Origin: an uncultured Muribaculum sp.
GTDB taxonomy: Bacteria > Bacteroidota > Bacteroidia > Bacteroidales > Muribaculaceae
Assembly: GCF_910583865.1 (NCBI RefSeq)
Contig: NZ_CAJTYX010000028.1
Location: forward strand, 1 to 38,376
Length of the DNA stretch: 38,376 nucleotides
Reading direction: 5' to 3'
Part shown: positions 1 through 8,325 of the stretch, piece after piece
Layout: every line of letters starts with the position of its first letter
Position numbering within the stretch: the stretch's first letter is position 1
Made by a program: the position numbers and the translations under genes
The notes under the pieces: model-generated
What the model was told of the DNA's origin: nothing
The model's database searches: none
What the model saw: the letters and a program-made list of their open reading frames with translations, nothing else

Positions 1-52
1 GCTCACCTCGACACTGCCAGTGTCGCGCTCTAGCCAGATGAGCTAATACCCC
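1..52 (-). tRNA. tRNA-Ala(GGC), 5' part, cut by window start
   Basis: On the minus strand the sequence starts with the acceptor strand GGGGTAT. It continues through a D-arm with GCTC/GAGC and a five-pair anticodon stem CGACA/TGTCG enclosing the loop CTGGCAG, which places the anticodon GGC (alanine, codon GCC). The variable region and the start of the T arm follow, and the window ends before the 3' half. The identity rests on the anticodon and the alanine-like acceptor start. The missing half prevents checking the acceptor pairing. Confidence 0.88.
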
Positions 53-68
53 GTCGGTGTTTGCGGTG

Positions 69-99
69 CAAAGATAGCACGTAATTTTAATCCTTGCAA
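69..99 (-). promoter_or_regulatory. Promoter of the tRNA-Ala gene
   Basis: Reading the minus strand, TTG (97-99, within TTTGC) is followed after 20 bases by TATCTTTG (69-76). This matches the Bacteroidetes housekeeping promoter (-33 TTG, -7 TAnnTTTG). It lies about 17 bases before the tRNA 5' end, leaving only a short leader. Confidence 0.75.
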
Positions 100-181
100 A
101 TATCGGAGCGGAAATCTCGCATGCAAACACAAAATTTGTCTCAAATTTGTTTCAATGCAGATTCAACCGGCAAAAATCCGT

Positions 182-194
182 CTCAAAACTTGAG
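182..194 (-). terminator. Possible weak terminator after the barrel gene
   Basis: A small hairpin (CTCAA, three-base loop, TTGAG) lies 17 bases after the stop codon of the gene at 212-1243. On the minus strand it is followed by ACGGATTTTTG. The stem has only five pairs, so this is a weak call. Confidence 0.3.
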
Positions 195-211
195 GAAGAA
201 TACCAGGTAAA

Positions 212-1243
212 TCACTTGCGGTGGTGGAAAACCGGTGGTGTATAGGTGTGGGGGCGATTCCTCTTGCCTCCGGGCTTACGCGCCATGTCGGTAATAAACT
301 GGAAGCCGATGTAGAGGGTAAGATCGCGTCCCCAGGGTGTGATTGAACTGAACTTCGTCCCGCCGGTTGCTCCGGGCATGTGCATTGTGTTGTAGTGCCA
401 GCCTGCTGGGCGCTCGTCATAGAAAGTGCTCACGAACGCATCCGGGCGGTCGAACGGATGGCGGTAGCCTATGTCGAACACAAGATTGCATGTGCGCGAG
501 AGCCTATAACCGAATGTCATGCTGAAAGCCACGTATCTTGTCCAGATGTGACGGCACACCTCTAGTTCCGGCTCGTATCCCCTGCCAAACTCATCCACTT
601 TATTGTAGACGCCTTTCACGTCTCCACCTCGGCCCATGGAATATGCGCCGTAACCGACCCGAGCCTGAAAGGCCCATCTGCGATATTGCACCTGATAGGC
701 CAGCCCGTATTCGCCTGACGCATTGGCCCACGTGCCGCCGTAGAAGCAGTCCACTCTTGACTGGTCGATAAGTGGCACATCGAGTATGTCGCTCCAATAC
801 TCACGTGGCTTATATGTTGACCAGCTGATCGATCCGTATATCCCCCAATGGAGAAACGGATAGTAGCCCAGGCGCAGGGTAATGCAATTGATAGCTTTAG
901 GACGCGGGCCCGCCCAGTCATAATGTCCTCCACGCGAGCCGAGGCTGACTGCCGGGCCTACAAGAATATCCATGATTAAAGGCCTTCTGGCTGGCCGCAT
1001 GGCATACTCGCGATAGTACCGTGCTACGACAGATTCCTTGCCGTCGGCCGATATGGCAGGGAGCGCCCGACTTGCGGTATCTACCTCAAGGGACGCCTCT
1101 CCCGGACACACTTGCACCATCCCTACATCGACACGCGCTCTCCCTATGCCATCGTTGTCCGTGACATCCTCCGCATGCATGTCCCCACATGTGGCCACGG
1201 CCATACATCCCGCTGCCATTATTCCTGCAAAATACTTTTTCAT
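212..1243 (-). CDS. Predicted outer-membrane beta-barrel protein, function unknown
   Basis: A 343-residue protein. I start it at the ATG at 1243, where a signal peptide begins (MKKYFAGIM, cleavage near AHAED or MHAED) and a GGAGG lies four bases upstream. A longer in-frame start would put a polar stretch before the signal. After a variable region of about 70 residues, the chain alternates short strands rich in Y, W, F and G (for example LGYYPFLHWGIYGSISW and VAFSMTFGYRL) with polar loops, as outer-membrane barrels do. A barrel-like final strand (TLYIGFQFITD) is followed by an unusual basic tail of roughly 25 residues rich in R, K, P and H. I do not recognise a named family. The gene follows the broken LtaS-like gene by 71 bases and may share its transcript. 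Confidence 0.7.
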   Translation of the reverse strand: MKKYFAGIMAAGCMAVATCGDMHAEDVTDNDGIGRARVDVGMVQVCPGEASLEVDTASRALPAISADGKESVVARYYREYAMRPARRPLIMDILVGPAVSLGSRGGHYDWAGPRPKAINCITLRLGYYPFLHWGIYGSISWSTYKPREYWSDILDVPLIDQSRVDCFYGGTWANASGEYGLAYQVQYRRWAFQARVGYGAYSMGRGGDVKGVYNKVDEFGRGYEPELEVCRHIWTRYVAFSMTFGYRLSRTCNLVFDIGYRHPFDRPDAFVSTFYDERPAGWHYNTMHMPGATGGTKFSSITPWGRDLTLYIGFQFITDMARKPGGKRNRPHTYTPPVFHHRK

Positions 1244-1314
1244 CGCCTCCAATAATGAATACCCCCGCAAGTTAATTCTTCCGCGCCAACTGTGCAAATG
1301 TCCGCCTCCTCAAT

Positions 1315-2956
1315 TCAGTCATTATAGAGGTCATAGGCCAGAATCATGGAGGATATTTCATATTCGGAGGATGTGTTTCTATCGGTGGGAATGTTGTCGG
1401 GTTTCGCAATGCCGTGCCATCCGTATGAGCCAAGACCCATGAGCGAGAGCATCGCCGTATAGATGTCACACTGGCGGCGCGGCATATCGATGCGCCATGT
1501 GGTGTCGTTGCCGTTGAGCATGACGAGCGGAATATGCTCGTCGGCACATCGGGCGACATGACGCTCAAACTCCCTGCGGCGTGCGGAGCCGAATGCCGGA
1601 TGGTCTCCGACAATCACCACAAGCGTGCGTTCATAGTCGGACTTCGAATTTAAGATAGTCGATAAACCGTCCTAAGGCGGCATCGGTATAGCTGACCAGA
1701 TCGATATATCTCCGCAGTGTCGGTGGCCATTCGTTGGGCGTGGCGAAACGACTACCTCCGATACGCCTGAACGGTGAATGGCATGAATACGTCACGAGTT
1801 GTAGCACTGTCGAATGTCCCTCCCGCCACAACGAGTCGGAATCAATCTTGGTGGCAACTTGGTTGAAGAATTTCGCGTCATCAAGCCGTCGACCGGTTTC
1901 CATGTCCTTCATTACATAGAGGCTGTCGACTCCGAAGCGCGATGATATGGTGCCGATATTGTAGATTTCGGGATGGTCGGTAGTGAATGAATACACCCGG
2001 CTTTGATGCTTCTTTTTCAGGGCATGGAATATTGAAGGATAGCGGTTGCCTGGATAAGCGAAACTGAACACTCTGTCGCGGGGAGGAAGGAGTCCGCACA
2101 GCACGAGCAACTGCGCGTCGATCGAGCGCCCGATGCCGGTGAGGTTCTCAACCCCGAGCGTGCTCAATGTGCTCTTCTCCGCTATGAGCGAGTTGATCAC
2201 GGGTGTTACCTCCCGTCCGTCCACGTCAAGGCCTATTGGCCAGCTTTCAAGCGACTCCATGAAAATAACCACGAGGTTGCGCAGCTCCGACGTGTCCCGG
2301 TCGATGAAACGGCGGCCGAGTGCATGGTTCGCCCGCCGGAGCGTTGCCTCGTCCGGCGGCGGAAATCCCTGCATGTCGTTTATCAGTACCATCGGCAATG
2401 AGTAGCGCGACACACCAAGCGCATGCTCCTGATGGTGGTCGGCCATGAATTCGAGCTTGTCAAATACCGGCTGTGGATAAGAAAAAGTCATTATGGTGAC
2501 CCCAAGTATCCCCACGGACCAAAGGCATATCCATCGCCCTGCAATCCCATGATGCGGATTGCCATGCCGCTTTTCCGCCCATATGCCTGCGATTGCGAAA
2601 AGCGGGACTGCCAGGTCGGACACCCTGAAGTTGTCGAGCACCGAATCGTAGAATTCGGGAAGAGTCCCGGCAAGGACATATGCACCGATGGGAATCCGGC
2701 TGCCGAACGTGCGGAGATAGAGCAGGTTGGCGAGCATCATCACATAATATCCCGTCAGGAGCGCCACCGATACCCACCAACATTTGCGGAACATCACATA
2801 CGGCAACGCCACTACCGATGCCGCAAGCGCGGTCCAACACCACATCTCCACCTGCCACGCCTCTCTCCATAATGTCGCTCCGCATCCGTCTATCCACTGC
2901 GCGTTGAGAACAGCAATTACGACAAGTGCGGCAATGAATAATACGCTTCCACGCAT
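1315..2956 (-). pseudogene. LtaS-like membrane sulfatase-fold transferase, frameshifted
   Basis: The first 440 codons encode about five N-terminal membrane segments (within residues 1-160) and the start of an alkaline phosphatase/sulfatase-fold domain of the lipoteichoic acid synthase or phosphoethanolamine/phosphoglycerol transferase type. Likely metal ligand E234 lies in IFMES. Likely nucleophile S278 lies in GIGRSIDAQ, aligned with the Thr of LtaS-type enzymes. The reading frame stops at 1631. The next frame continues the same protein with SDYERTLVVIVGDHPAF, which carries the conserved D-H metal ligands, and runs to a stop at 1315. The break lies at the TTT at 1649-1651 (plus strand): removing one base restores one chain of about 545 residues. 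As written, the product lacks the D-H ligands and should be inactive. Natural decay and a sequencing error are both possible; nothing suggests programmed frameshifting. Confidence 0.82.
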
Positions 2957-2972
2957 AATCGATCATTAAATC

Positions 2973-3005
2973 ATGGCGCTGAATCGAGTATCGACCCAGC
3001 GCCAT
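2973..3005. other. Hairpin between lipoprotein genes and the LtaS-like gene
   Basis: An 8-base inverted repeat, ATGGCGCT (2973-2980) and AGCGCCAT (2998-3005), with a 17-base loop. It sits in the gap between the stop of the 3036-3770 gene and the start at 2956. No T-run follows it on the minus strand, so it may be a weak terminator, a processing site or a leader structure. Confidence 0.45.
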
Positions 3006-3035
3006 TTTAAGGATATGGAATTCCTTGATATAAGG

Positions 3036-3770
3036 TTACCGTTTTGTAAATATTAAGTTGTCGTTGTTCTGTGTAGCAATTATATTAAGCCGTGAAGCCG
3101 TACAAGAAACAATCTTGTATTGAGTACCATGGCTGTTAGCAATAATGGATTTGTCGCTGATAGTTAGCTGATTACCGCTAATAAGCCATCTCCCTCTGCT
3201 TTCCTCTCCATAACAAAGCTCGGTATATGTGCCGTCTTTTTTGAACGTTAGATCAATTGCGATTTCATCGAAGTCAATAAGGCCATGCCAAGTTCCATAG
3301 AAATTACCATCGTATGGGGCTTTTTCATCAGGGGTTGAACTGCCATGGTCTGGGCTGCCTTCATTGACTCTATAGTAGGTATAAACCTCGTCGCCATATT
3401 CCTCATCCTCTTCAACTAGTACTAAAACATTCTCATTCAATGTCTTTACGATCTTAAGTTCAGAGCTATACTTATCTGTTAATATCAGCTTGTTATCAAC
3501 AAATGTATATGTGCCTGGAGATTTGCCGGATCCAAAAAACACGTAGGTGCCATCAGCATTGAATATGTAGCCATAATTGTAGTTACCGTTAGAATCCGGT
3601 CCATAGCTGCCGTTCCAACTACCGGATTCTGACCATGTGCCTACTAACAACTCGTTGTTCTTATCGGCATCGTCATCCTTATCGTCGTCGCCGCCACATG
3701 ATACCATGAGTGCCGAAAATAACACGGCACACAAGGACATAAGAAGTGCCCATTTCAAAGTTTTCTTCAT
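3036..3770 (-). CDS. Surface lipoprotein with two lipocalin-like domains
   Basis: A 244-residue lipoprotein. The signal peptide ends in a lipobox (LMVSC, Cys25), and the acidic run GGDDDKDDD directly after the cysteine resembles the Bacteroidetes surface-export signal for lipoproteins. Two units follow that each start with a GTW motif and contain FxxDGTY: roughly residues 42-125 (LLVGTW, FNADGTY) and 155-244 (NFYGTW, FKKDGTY). This pattern matches the lipocalin-like lipoproteins common in Bacteroides relatives. The ligand or role is unknown. It is the last of three related genes on the same strand (5121, 4192, 3770), all in an AT-rich stretch. No promoter of the TAnnTTTG form was seen just upstream. 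Confidence 0.8.
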   Translation of the reverse strand: MKKTLKWALLMSLCAVLFSALMVSCGGDDDKDDDADKNNELLVGTWSESGSWNGSYGPDSNGNYNYGYIFNADGTYVFFGSGKSPGTYTFVDNKLILTDKYSSELKIVKTLNENVLVLVEEDEEYGDEVYTYYRVNEGSPDHGSSTPDEKAPYDGNFYGTWHGLIDFDEIAIDLTFKKDGTYTELCYGEESRGRWLISGNQLTISDKSIIANSHGTQYKIVSCTASRLNIIATQNNDNLIFTKR

Positions 3771-3814
3771 TATAGTTGAATTAAGTTAAAAAATATATAC
3801 GATATACACATATA

Positions 3815-4192
3815 CTATGAAATTCTTTCGTATGTATAATTACAGCCATCTGAGGTCAATATGAACCTCTTATTTGTCAATCCCGAGATTATGACCGATT
3901 CGTTACCACTCATATTTAACAGATATGTACCATCCCCAATAGAAATTAATGAATAACTTCCGCTTTCCTCATGCCATCCTCTTTCAACCCTAAAGTTGTA
4001 GGTGCCATCCGAACGGAATGTATAATAGCTCGGATAAACCCAATGCTCATCACTACGCCATACTCCAACAAGTACGGATTCTTCCTTCTTGTTGTCATCG
4101 TCATCGCTACTACATGACACCATGGGCATTGAAATGATAATTGCCAACAATGACATCAGAAAGCGCATAAAACTTCTTTTAAATTGATTCAT
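3815..4192 (-). CDS. Small surface lipoprotein with one lipocalin-like domain
   Basis: A 125-residue lipoprotein. Lipobox Cys27 (PMVSC) is followed by SSDDDD, an acidic signal expected to send it to the cell surface. The single domain begins LVGVW at about residue 41 and contains FRSDGTY and a later strand series, the same plan as the units of its two neighbours but only one copy. Its signal region (LLAIIISMPMVSCSSDDD) is very close to that of the 4294-5121 protein (LLSIIISIPIISCSSDDD), which suggests duplication. Function unknown. Confidence 0.78.
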   Translation of the reverse strand: MNQFKRSFMRFLMSLLAIIISMPMVSCSSDDDDNKKEESVLVGVWRSDEHWVYPSYYTFRSDGTYNFRVERGWHEESGSYSLISIGDGTYLLNMSGNESVIISGLTNKRFILTSDGCNYTYERIS

Positions 4193-4293
4193 ACTTAATA
4201 AATTAGATGTATTTTACTTGTAATTTCGACTGTAATAATATTTAAAATCATTAAATCTTGATTTGAGAACAAGTTCTGTCGGTGTTAGAAGGA

Positions 4294-5121
4294 TTATTTC
4301 CCCCCACACTTTAGCGCTTCAACATACGCTCCAATTTGAGATTCGGATGCATTGCTTGTTTCCGAGTTTAGATAAAATCCAATGGATTCGTCATTCTCAA
4401 TAGTCCATTTCCCATATCCGGAGAAAGACGATGTATAATATTTATATTCACCAAATTTGGAATAAATTTCACCATAGGCATTTATTGCCTTTCCGAGATA
4501 TTCATTTCCAAAAGTAATGGTTTCGCCAAGATATTCATAATACCCTGAAGGGATATGTTCATTGCTGCGAATTTCTTCTAAAGTCCAAGAAGTCCCTTTA
4601 AGAGTCTTAAAATTCTGCCAGTTTTCATCAGTTTCATCAAACTCATTAAATTCATCGGTTTTGTCGGTAACTTCATTACCGTCGCCATTGGTCATAACAC
4701 TGCCATCACGGGTGAGAATAAAGTGTGCATATCTCCCCTGAGGTAACAATCGGTCACCCTTAATCTTCAAAGTCAGGTTGAATTTTTCTGCTTCTACTTC
4801 ATCGTCGCTTGTACTTGCGCAGAATCCTTGACATTGTATGATATTCCCGTTCACGCTGTACGTAAAAGATGCATAAGTAGAACTTGCCGGAATCTCATAA
4901 GTGGAATTCCCCATTCCATTTGCCATAAATTCGACAGTCAGATACTGATATTTGGTACCTCCAACGGGATTGTAGTATGTTCTTGTACCATACCAACTTC
5001 CAATTATTGAATTAGTGTCAAAGCCATTACCGTCATCATCGCTGCTACACGATATTATGGGTATCGAAATTATAATTGATAGCAATGGCATAAGAATACC
5101 ATACTTTAAATATCTTTCCAT
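4294..5121 (-). CDS. Surface lipoprotein with two lipocalin-like units
   Basis: A 275-residue lipoprotein with lipobox Cys25 (PIISC) and SSDDDG after it. The first unit begins IIGSWYG near residue 39. An acidic linker (DKTDEFNEFDETDEN, about 153-167) leads to a second unit beginning LKGTSWTLEEI near residue 173. The domain plan matches the other two lipoproteins of this cluster. It starts 10 bases after the stop of the 5132-5614 gene, so they are probably co-transcribed. A 100-base AT-rich gap without a visible promoter separates it from the next lipoprotein. Role unknown; binding of a small hydrophobic ligand is only a family-level guess. Confidence 0.77.
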   Translation of the reverse strand: MERYLKYGILMPLLSIIISIPIISCSSDDDGNGFDTNSIIGSWYGTRTYYNPVGGTKYQYLTVEFMANGMGNSTYEIPASSTYASFTYSVNGNIIQCQGFCASTSDDEVEAEKFNLTLKIKGDRLLPQGRYAHFILTRDGSVMTNGDGNEVTDKTDEFNEFDETDENWQNFKTLKGTSWTLEEIRSNEHIPSGYYEYLGETITFGNEYLGKAINAYGEIYSKFGEYKYYTSSFSGYGKWTIENDESIGFYLNSETSNASESQIGAYVEALKCGGK

Positions 5122-5131
5122 AATTAATTCT

Positions 5132-5614
5132 TTAATAGACTAAATCTGTGTTCAAAAATCGGTACTGTATCAGCCTAACCATTTGATCTATGATAGGTTT
5201 ATCCTGTCCAAAAGGGGCTTCATATGTACCAAACTCCCAATTTCGATATTTTTTACTTTTCAAGAACATTGTTAGATACTTATTACATTTCGTAGTAGAA
5301 AGATACCGGTAATCGTCCGGAGTAGGGAATATCTGTAGATTCTCATAATCTTCTCCATAATATATAACCCCATAATTCCCGGAATAAATGCATGCCAGTT
5401 TAAACATGCTATTTACATCCCCGGACTCAGCATATGGTGTCAATACCGATATCGCGATTTCAGCCTTTTCATTAGTAATGCTAAATGGGTCATCTCCGGC
5501 AAGTCCATACGTATGGAATAGAAGCGCTCTACATTCCAACGGAGTTGTTTGCGAAAAAATGCTAATAGAATTATAAAGTAAGACTATGAAAATGATTATT
5601 ATTGACTGTCTCAT
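5132..5614 (-). CDS. Secreted hypothetical protein with a Sel1/TPR-like stretch
   Basis: A 160-residue protein with a hydrophobic signal peptide (residues 1-21, IFSQ end) and no lipobox. Residues about 48-80 (AISVLTPYAESGDVNSMFKL) resemble one Sel1-type helical repeat, and the rest is not recognisable. It lies between the LysM-barrel gene (22 bases upstream) and the first lipoprotein (10 bases downstream), in the AT-rich stretch. It probably belongs to one transcript with them and acts in the envelope. Confidence 0.62.
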   Translation of the reverse strand: MRQSIIIIFIVLLYNSISIFSQTTPLECRALLFHTYGLAGDDPFSITNEKAEIAISVLTPYAESGDVNSMFKLACIYSGNYGVIYYGEDYENLQIFPTPDDYRYLSTTKCNKYLTMFLKSKKYRNWEFGTYEAPFGQDKPIIDQMVRLIQYRFLNTDLVY

Positions 5615-5636
5615 TTTTTTAGTTGCAAATCAATGG

Positions 5637-6488
5637 TTATATTGCACCTATTGATACGGTAAAACCTACATAGGGTGTTCCACCATACTCTAAATCCAAT
5701 TTAGTGTTTGTCGCCTCAATCGTTGTGGTTTTCTTAGTCTTAAAACAATAATTCAAGTCAAGTCCAAGAGAAATGTATCCGTGTTTACCAACTTTAAAGC
5801 CGACGCGAGGATTAGCAGCGAGACCAAAAGCGATACTGAAGCCAGATTCCTCATAACCGGTTTTGCTGATTTTCTTTAAATAAGAAAAAGTTGTACCCGT
5901 AAAGCTAATTGGACATGAAAACATGATATTTTCAGTATAACGATGACCAAATGTAGGCCCAATACGAATATGTAGATCAAAATCATCTGACACTACTCCC
6001 CAACCTGTTCCATAAAACATGTAGAATCCTAATCCGCCACTATATGGGAGGTACTCATATGTAAATCCATAGAATCCTTTCCCGTTATTAGAGAAATTTG
6101 CGATATATCCAATTCCATAAGGATTCCAAACTTCGCTCTCATCGTGATACGAATCGGCATATTGCTGAGTCGAATTTGCCGTATTATAGTCCAAATATTC
6201 ACTTGCAGATGTAGATATGGGAGTTTTTAACGTAGATTCTGAATATGTTGGGGTGGCTACCGGTATTTTGAGTTCCATGCCGACGTAGGTGAAGTCGGCA
6301 GCTTCGGGATTCAGTTCGATTATCGCCTGAGTGGTGGTTGAGTAGCGGGCCGCAACAGTCTGTAGCGTTTCTCCCTTTTGCATTATGTGGGTTATGGTGG
6401 ACTGAGCTGTCTGTGCTATAGCATACAACGAGCATATCAATGATGCAACAAGCAGCATCAAACGATGAGAGATTTTTGTAAAAGTCAT
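5637..6488 (-). CDS. LysM domain fused to an outer-membrane barrel
   Basis: A 283-residue protein. A signal peptide (to about residue 26, AIAQ) is followed by one LysM domain at about 31-76 (KGETLQTVAARYSTTTQAII, then VGMELKIP), which binds peptidoglycan in known families. A polar linker to about residue 125 leads to a C-terminal part of alternating aromatic and glycine-rich strands (GIGYIANFSNN, YGTGWGVV, YISLGLDLNYCF) ending in GFTVSIGAI, typical of a small outer-membrane barrel. It could tether the outer membrane to the cell wall. The DNA changes abruptly: the LysM half is GC-rich like the 6509-8170 genes, while the barrel half, from about 6240 down, is AT-rich like the lipoprotein genes. 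It starts 20 bases after the coiled-coil lipoprotein gene. Confidence 0.75.
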   Translation of the reverse strand: MTFTKISHRLMLLVASLICSLYAIAQTAQSTITHIMQKGETLQTVAARYSTTTQAIIELNPEAADFTYVGMELKIPVATPTYSESTLKTPISTSASEYLDYNTANSTQQYADSYHDESEVWNPYGIGYIANFSNNGKGFYGFTYEYLPYSGGLGFYMFYGTGWGVVSDDFDLHIRIGPTFGHRYTENIMFSCPISFTGTTFSYLKKISKTGYEESGFSIAFGLAANPRVGFKVGKHGYISLGLDLNYCFKTKKTTTIEATNTKLDLEYGGTPYVGFTVSIGAI

Positions 6489-6508
6489 GATTATGATTGT
6501 ATTGATTT

Positions 6509-7411
6509 TTAGCGTGTCTGGATTACGAGGAAGTTGGAGATTGACCAGAAGTCGGCGGGGTTGAGGATGTGGAGGGTGAAGTGACCGTCGCCGGTGGTGG
6601 TGAGGGAGTAGGTCGAGGTTGGCGCATCGGTGATGATACGCGGCTTCTTGGCTTCGAACGTGATTTCGGTGAACTTGCGTATGTCGACCTGCCGGAACTT
6701 GGAACGGTCGAGGGCTGAGGTGGCGACAAGGCGCCCCTTGCGGATTATGCCCTTTGACTCAAGGTCTTTTTTCGTGCCCATGACCACATAGCCCGTGTTG
6801 AGCATGTCGGACTGGCGCGTGAGTGCGGTAGAATAGCGCTTGTTCTGTTCATCGAGCTGCATTATGCGGCTGTTCTGCGACGAGACTGTGGCGCGTAGCT
6901 TCTCTATGTCCACGTTTTTCTTTTCAAGTTCTTTGCGCAGGTCTGCTATCTGCTGGTCCTTCTGTGCGAGCTGTGAGCGGAGATTGGCGATGAGCGTGGA
7001 TGCCTCCAGCGAGCGTGATTCAGGCTCATCGAGTTCGTCGCGGGCTTTTAGCTGGGCTTCGAGCTGATCTATGCGATGCTTCTGCGACCGCACTACGGCC
7101 TCAAACCGGTCGAGATTGTTGAGCGCGTCGGCACGCGAGGCTGTCTTTTCACCGTCGATGTTGAGGAATATCATCCCCTCCTGGCGCTGGACCGAGTCGA
7201 GCGCGGAGTTAAGGGTGGTTAGGACGGTATTGACCTTTTCAAGCCAACGACCCTGGGCGGCGGCAACGTTGCGCAGCGAGTCGCGCTCCGATACCACCTT
7301 GATGACATCGGAGTGGGAATTGCCCGAACATGAACCGATCGACAGTGTCCCCGCCGTTATTATGGATAATCCTCCAATTGCATAAAGGATTCGGTGTGAT
7401 TTGCTTCGCAT
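6509..7411 (-). CDS. Lipoprotein with a long coiled coil
   Basis: A 300-residue protein with a lipobox at Cys28 (SIGSC). Residues about 38-200 are mostly heptad-like, charged helix (LRSQLAQKDQQIADLRKEL and similar) and are expected to form a long coiled coil. The last 95 residues form a compact domain (KKDLESKGIIRKGRLV, then VDIRKFTEITF) ending in a strand-rich segment. The overall plan resembles Bacteroidota proteins annotated as collagen-binding adhesins of the Cbp1 type, but I cannot verify that and would not assign binding. It lies 12 bases after the LysM gene at 7424-8170 and 20 bases before the LysM-barrel gene, so the three form one envelope operon. Confidence 0.72.
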   Translation of the reverse strand: MRSKSHRILYAIGGLSIITAGTLSIGSCSGNSHSDVIKVVSERDSLRNVAAAQGRWLEKVNTVLTTLNSALDSVQRQEGMIFLNIDGEKTASRADALNNLDRFEAVVRSQKHRIDQLEAQLKARDELDEPESRSLEASTLIANLRSQLAQKDQQIADLRKELEKKNVDIEKLRATVSSQNSRIMQLDEQNKRYSTALTRQSDMLNTGYVVMGTKKDLESKGIIRKGRLVATSALDRSKFRQVDIRKFTEITFEAKKPRIITDAPTSTYSLTTTGDGHFTLHILNPADFWSISNFLVIQTR

Positions 7412-7423
7412 GGAGATCTGGCT

Positions 7424-8170
7424 TTATTCGGTGGATTCGACGTAGAGCATGAGTTCCATTCCCACCTTGAGGCGCGCGGTGGTGCGCGTCTTGGCAGGAA
7501 GTTCGTTCCACTCGATAATCTCCTGCGGTGTGACGCCATATCGTGATGCCACCGAATCGATGGTGTCGCCCGACTTTGCCGTATGGAACACTACTTTCAA
7601 TGCCGGTTTGTGTTCGGGGGTCTCCTCTTTCGGTTCATCAGGGATGATGACGGCTGTCTTTGGCATGACAGCTCCGGATAGGTCAGTTATAACATCACGT
7701 GTGCCGTCGGCATACTCTATCAGGAACACGTCGGACAATGGTACTGCCCCCATCTGCGGTGTCATCCCTTTCTTCGCCTTAGGCGTAAGTTGGTAGGTGA
7801 TTATGTCTGTGCCGACTTTCGGGTTGAATGCCTGGATCTCCTTGCCGGTGATAAGATAAATCAGGTTGGCTTCCTTGTCGATTTTTTGGTTCTCACCGGT
7901 CACCCTCTTGCCGTCGGCAGTGATATACACGTTGCCACGTGATGCAAACTTTATCATATAGACATCGGCAATGTCCACCGAAAGCTCGGGCGCATCCTTC
8001 TTCGACGATAATTTATAGAAAATCTGGTCCTTGACCACCTGAGTGATCTTAACGTCTATATTGTGGCCGTCGCGGAACAATATCATGTCGTCGGAACTTT
8101 GCGGACGATAGGCTCCTTGCGCCGACATGCACGATACCAAGGCAAAAATTACAGCAAGAAATAATCTCAT
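7424..8170 (-). CDS. Secreted protein with C-terminal LysM domain
   Basis: A 248-residue protein with a signal peptide (residues 1-19, CMSAQGA). The N-terminal part (about 25-165) has two similar strand-rich units, each ending in a segment like VDIADVYMIKFA and VPLSDVFLIEYADG, as in Bacteroidetes proteins of unknown function that often precede a LysM. After a proline- and glutamate-rich linker comes a LysM domain at about 193-243 (SGDTIDSVASRYGVTPQEII, then LKVGMELML). It is probably periplasmic and binds peptidoglycan. It is the first gene of the envelope operon running down to at least 5637. Confidence 0.75.
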   Translation of the reverse strand: MRLFLAVIFALVSCMSAQGAYRPQSSDDMILFRDGHNIDVKITQVVKDQIFYKLSSKKDAPELSVDIADVYMIKFASRGNVYITADGKRVTGENQKIDKEANLIYLITGKEIQAFNPKVGTDIITYQLTPKAKKGMTPQMGAVPLSDVFLIEYADGTRDVITDLSGAVMPKTAVIIPDEPKEETPEHKPALKVVFHTAKSGDTIDSVASRYGVTPQEIIEWNELPAKTRTTARLKVGMELMLYVESTE

Positions 8171-8255
8171 TGTGAAATATTATCGCATTAATGACTGATC
8201 TGATATGCGCCCCGGCAGCAGGTAAGCAAGCAGGCACGCAATTAAAACAATGCAG

Positions 8256-8263
8256 CAAAATTA
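8256..8263 (-). promoter_or_regulatory. Possible -7 element for the LysM operon
   Basis: The minus strand reads TAATTTTG here (TAnnTTTG form), 86 bases before the ATG at 8170. No TTG is found at the proper distance upstream, where a C8 run lies instead (8283-8290). This is a weak call. Confidence 0.3.
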
Positions 8264-8309
8264 AATAATAATTCACTATTTACCCCCCCCATTAGTTAAA
8301 GTTACTTAA

Positions 8310-8321
8310 ATATCGCGATAT
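8310..8321. other. 12-base perfect palindrome
   Basis: ATATCGCGATAT is a perfect palindrome in the gap between the vsr stop (8326) and the LysM operon. Its position upstream of that operon would fit an operator, but there is no other support. Confidence 0.3.
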
Positions 8322-8325
8322 GTCG

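Noticed and set aside
1631..1660. Programmed frameshifting in the LtaS-like gene
   Set aside because: No typical slippery heptamer, stimulating hairpin or internal ribosome-like site was seen at the break; an extra base is simpler.
3010..6250. An insertion element or transposon behind the AT-rich island
   Set aside because: No transposase, integrase, terminal inverted repeats or target-site duplication was found at either edge.
8283..8290. A run of eight C as a phase-variation switch
   Set aside because: It lies outside coding frames and does not sit between recognisable promoter boxes, so no switching effect can be argued from the sequence.
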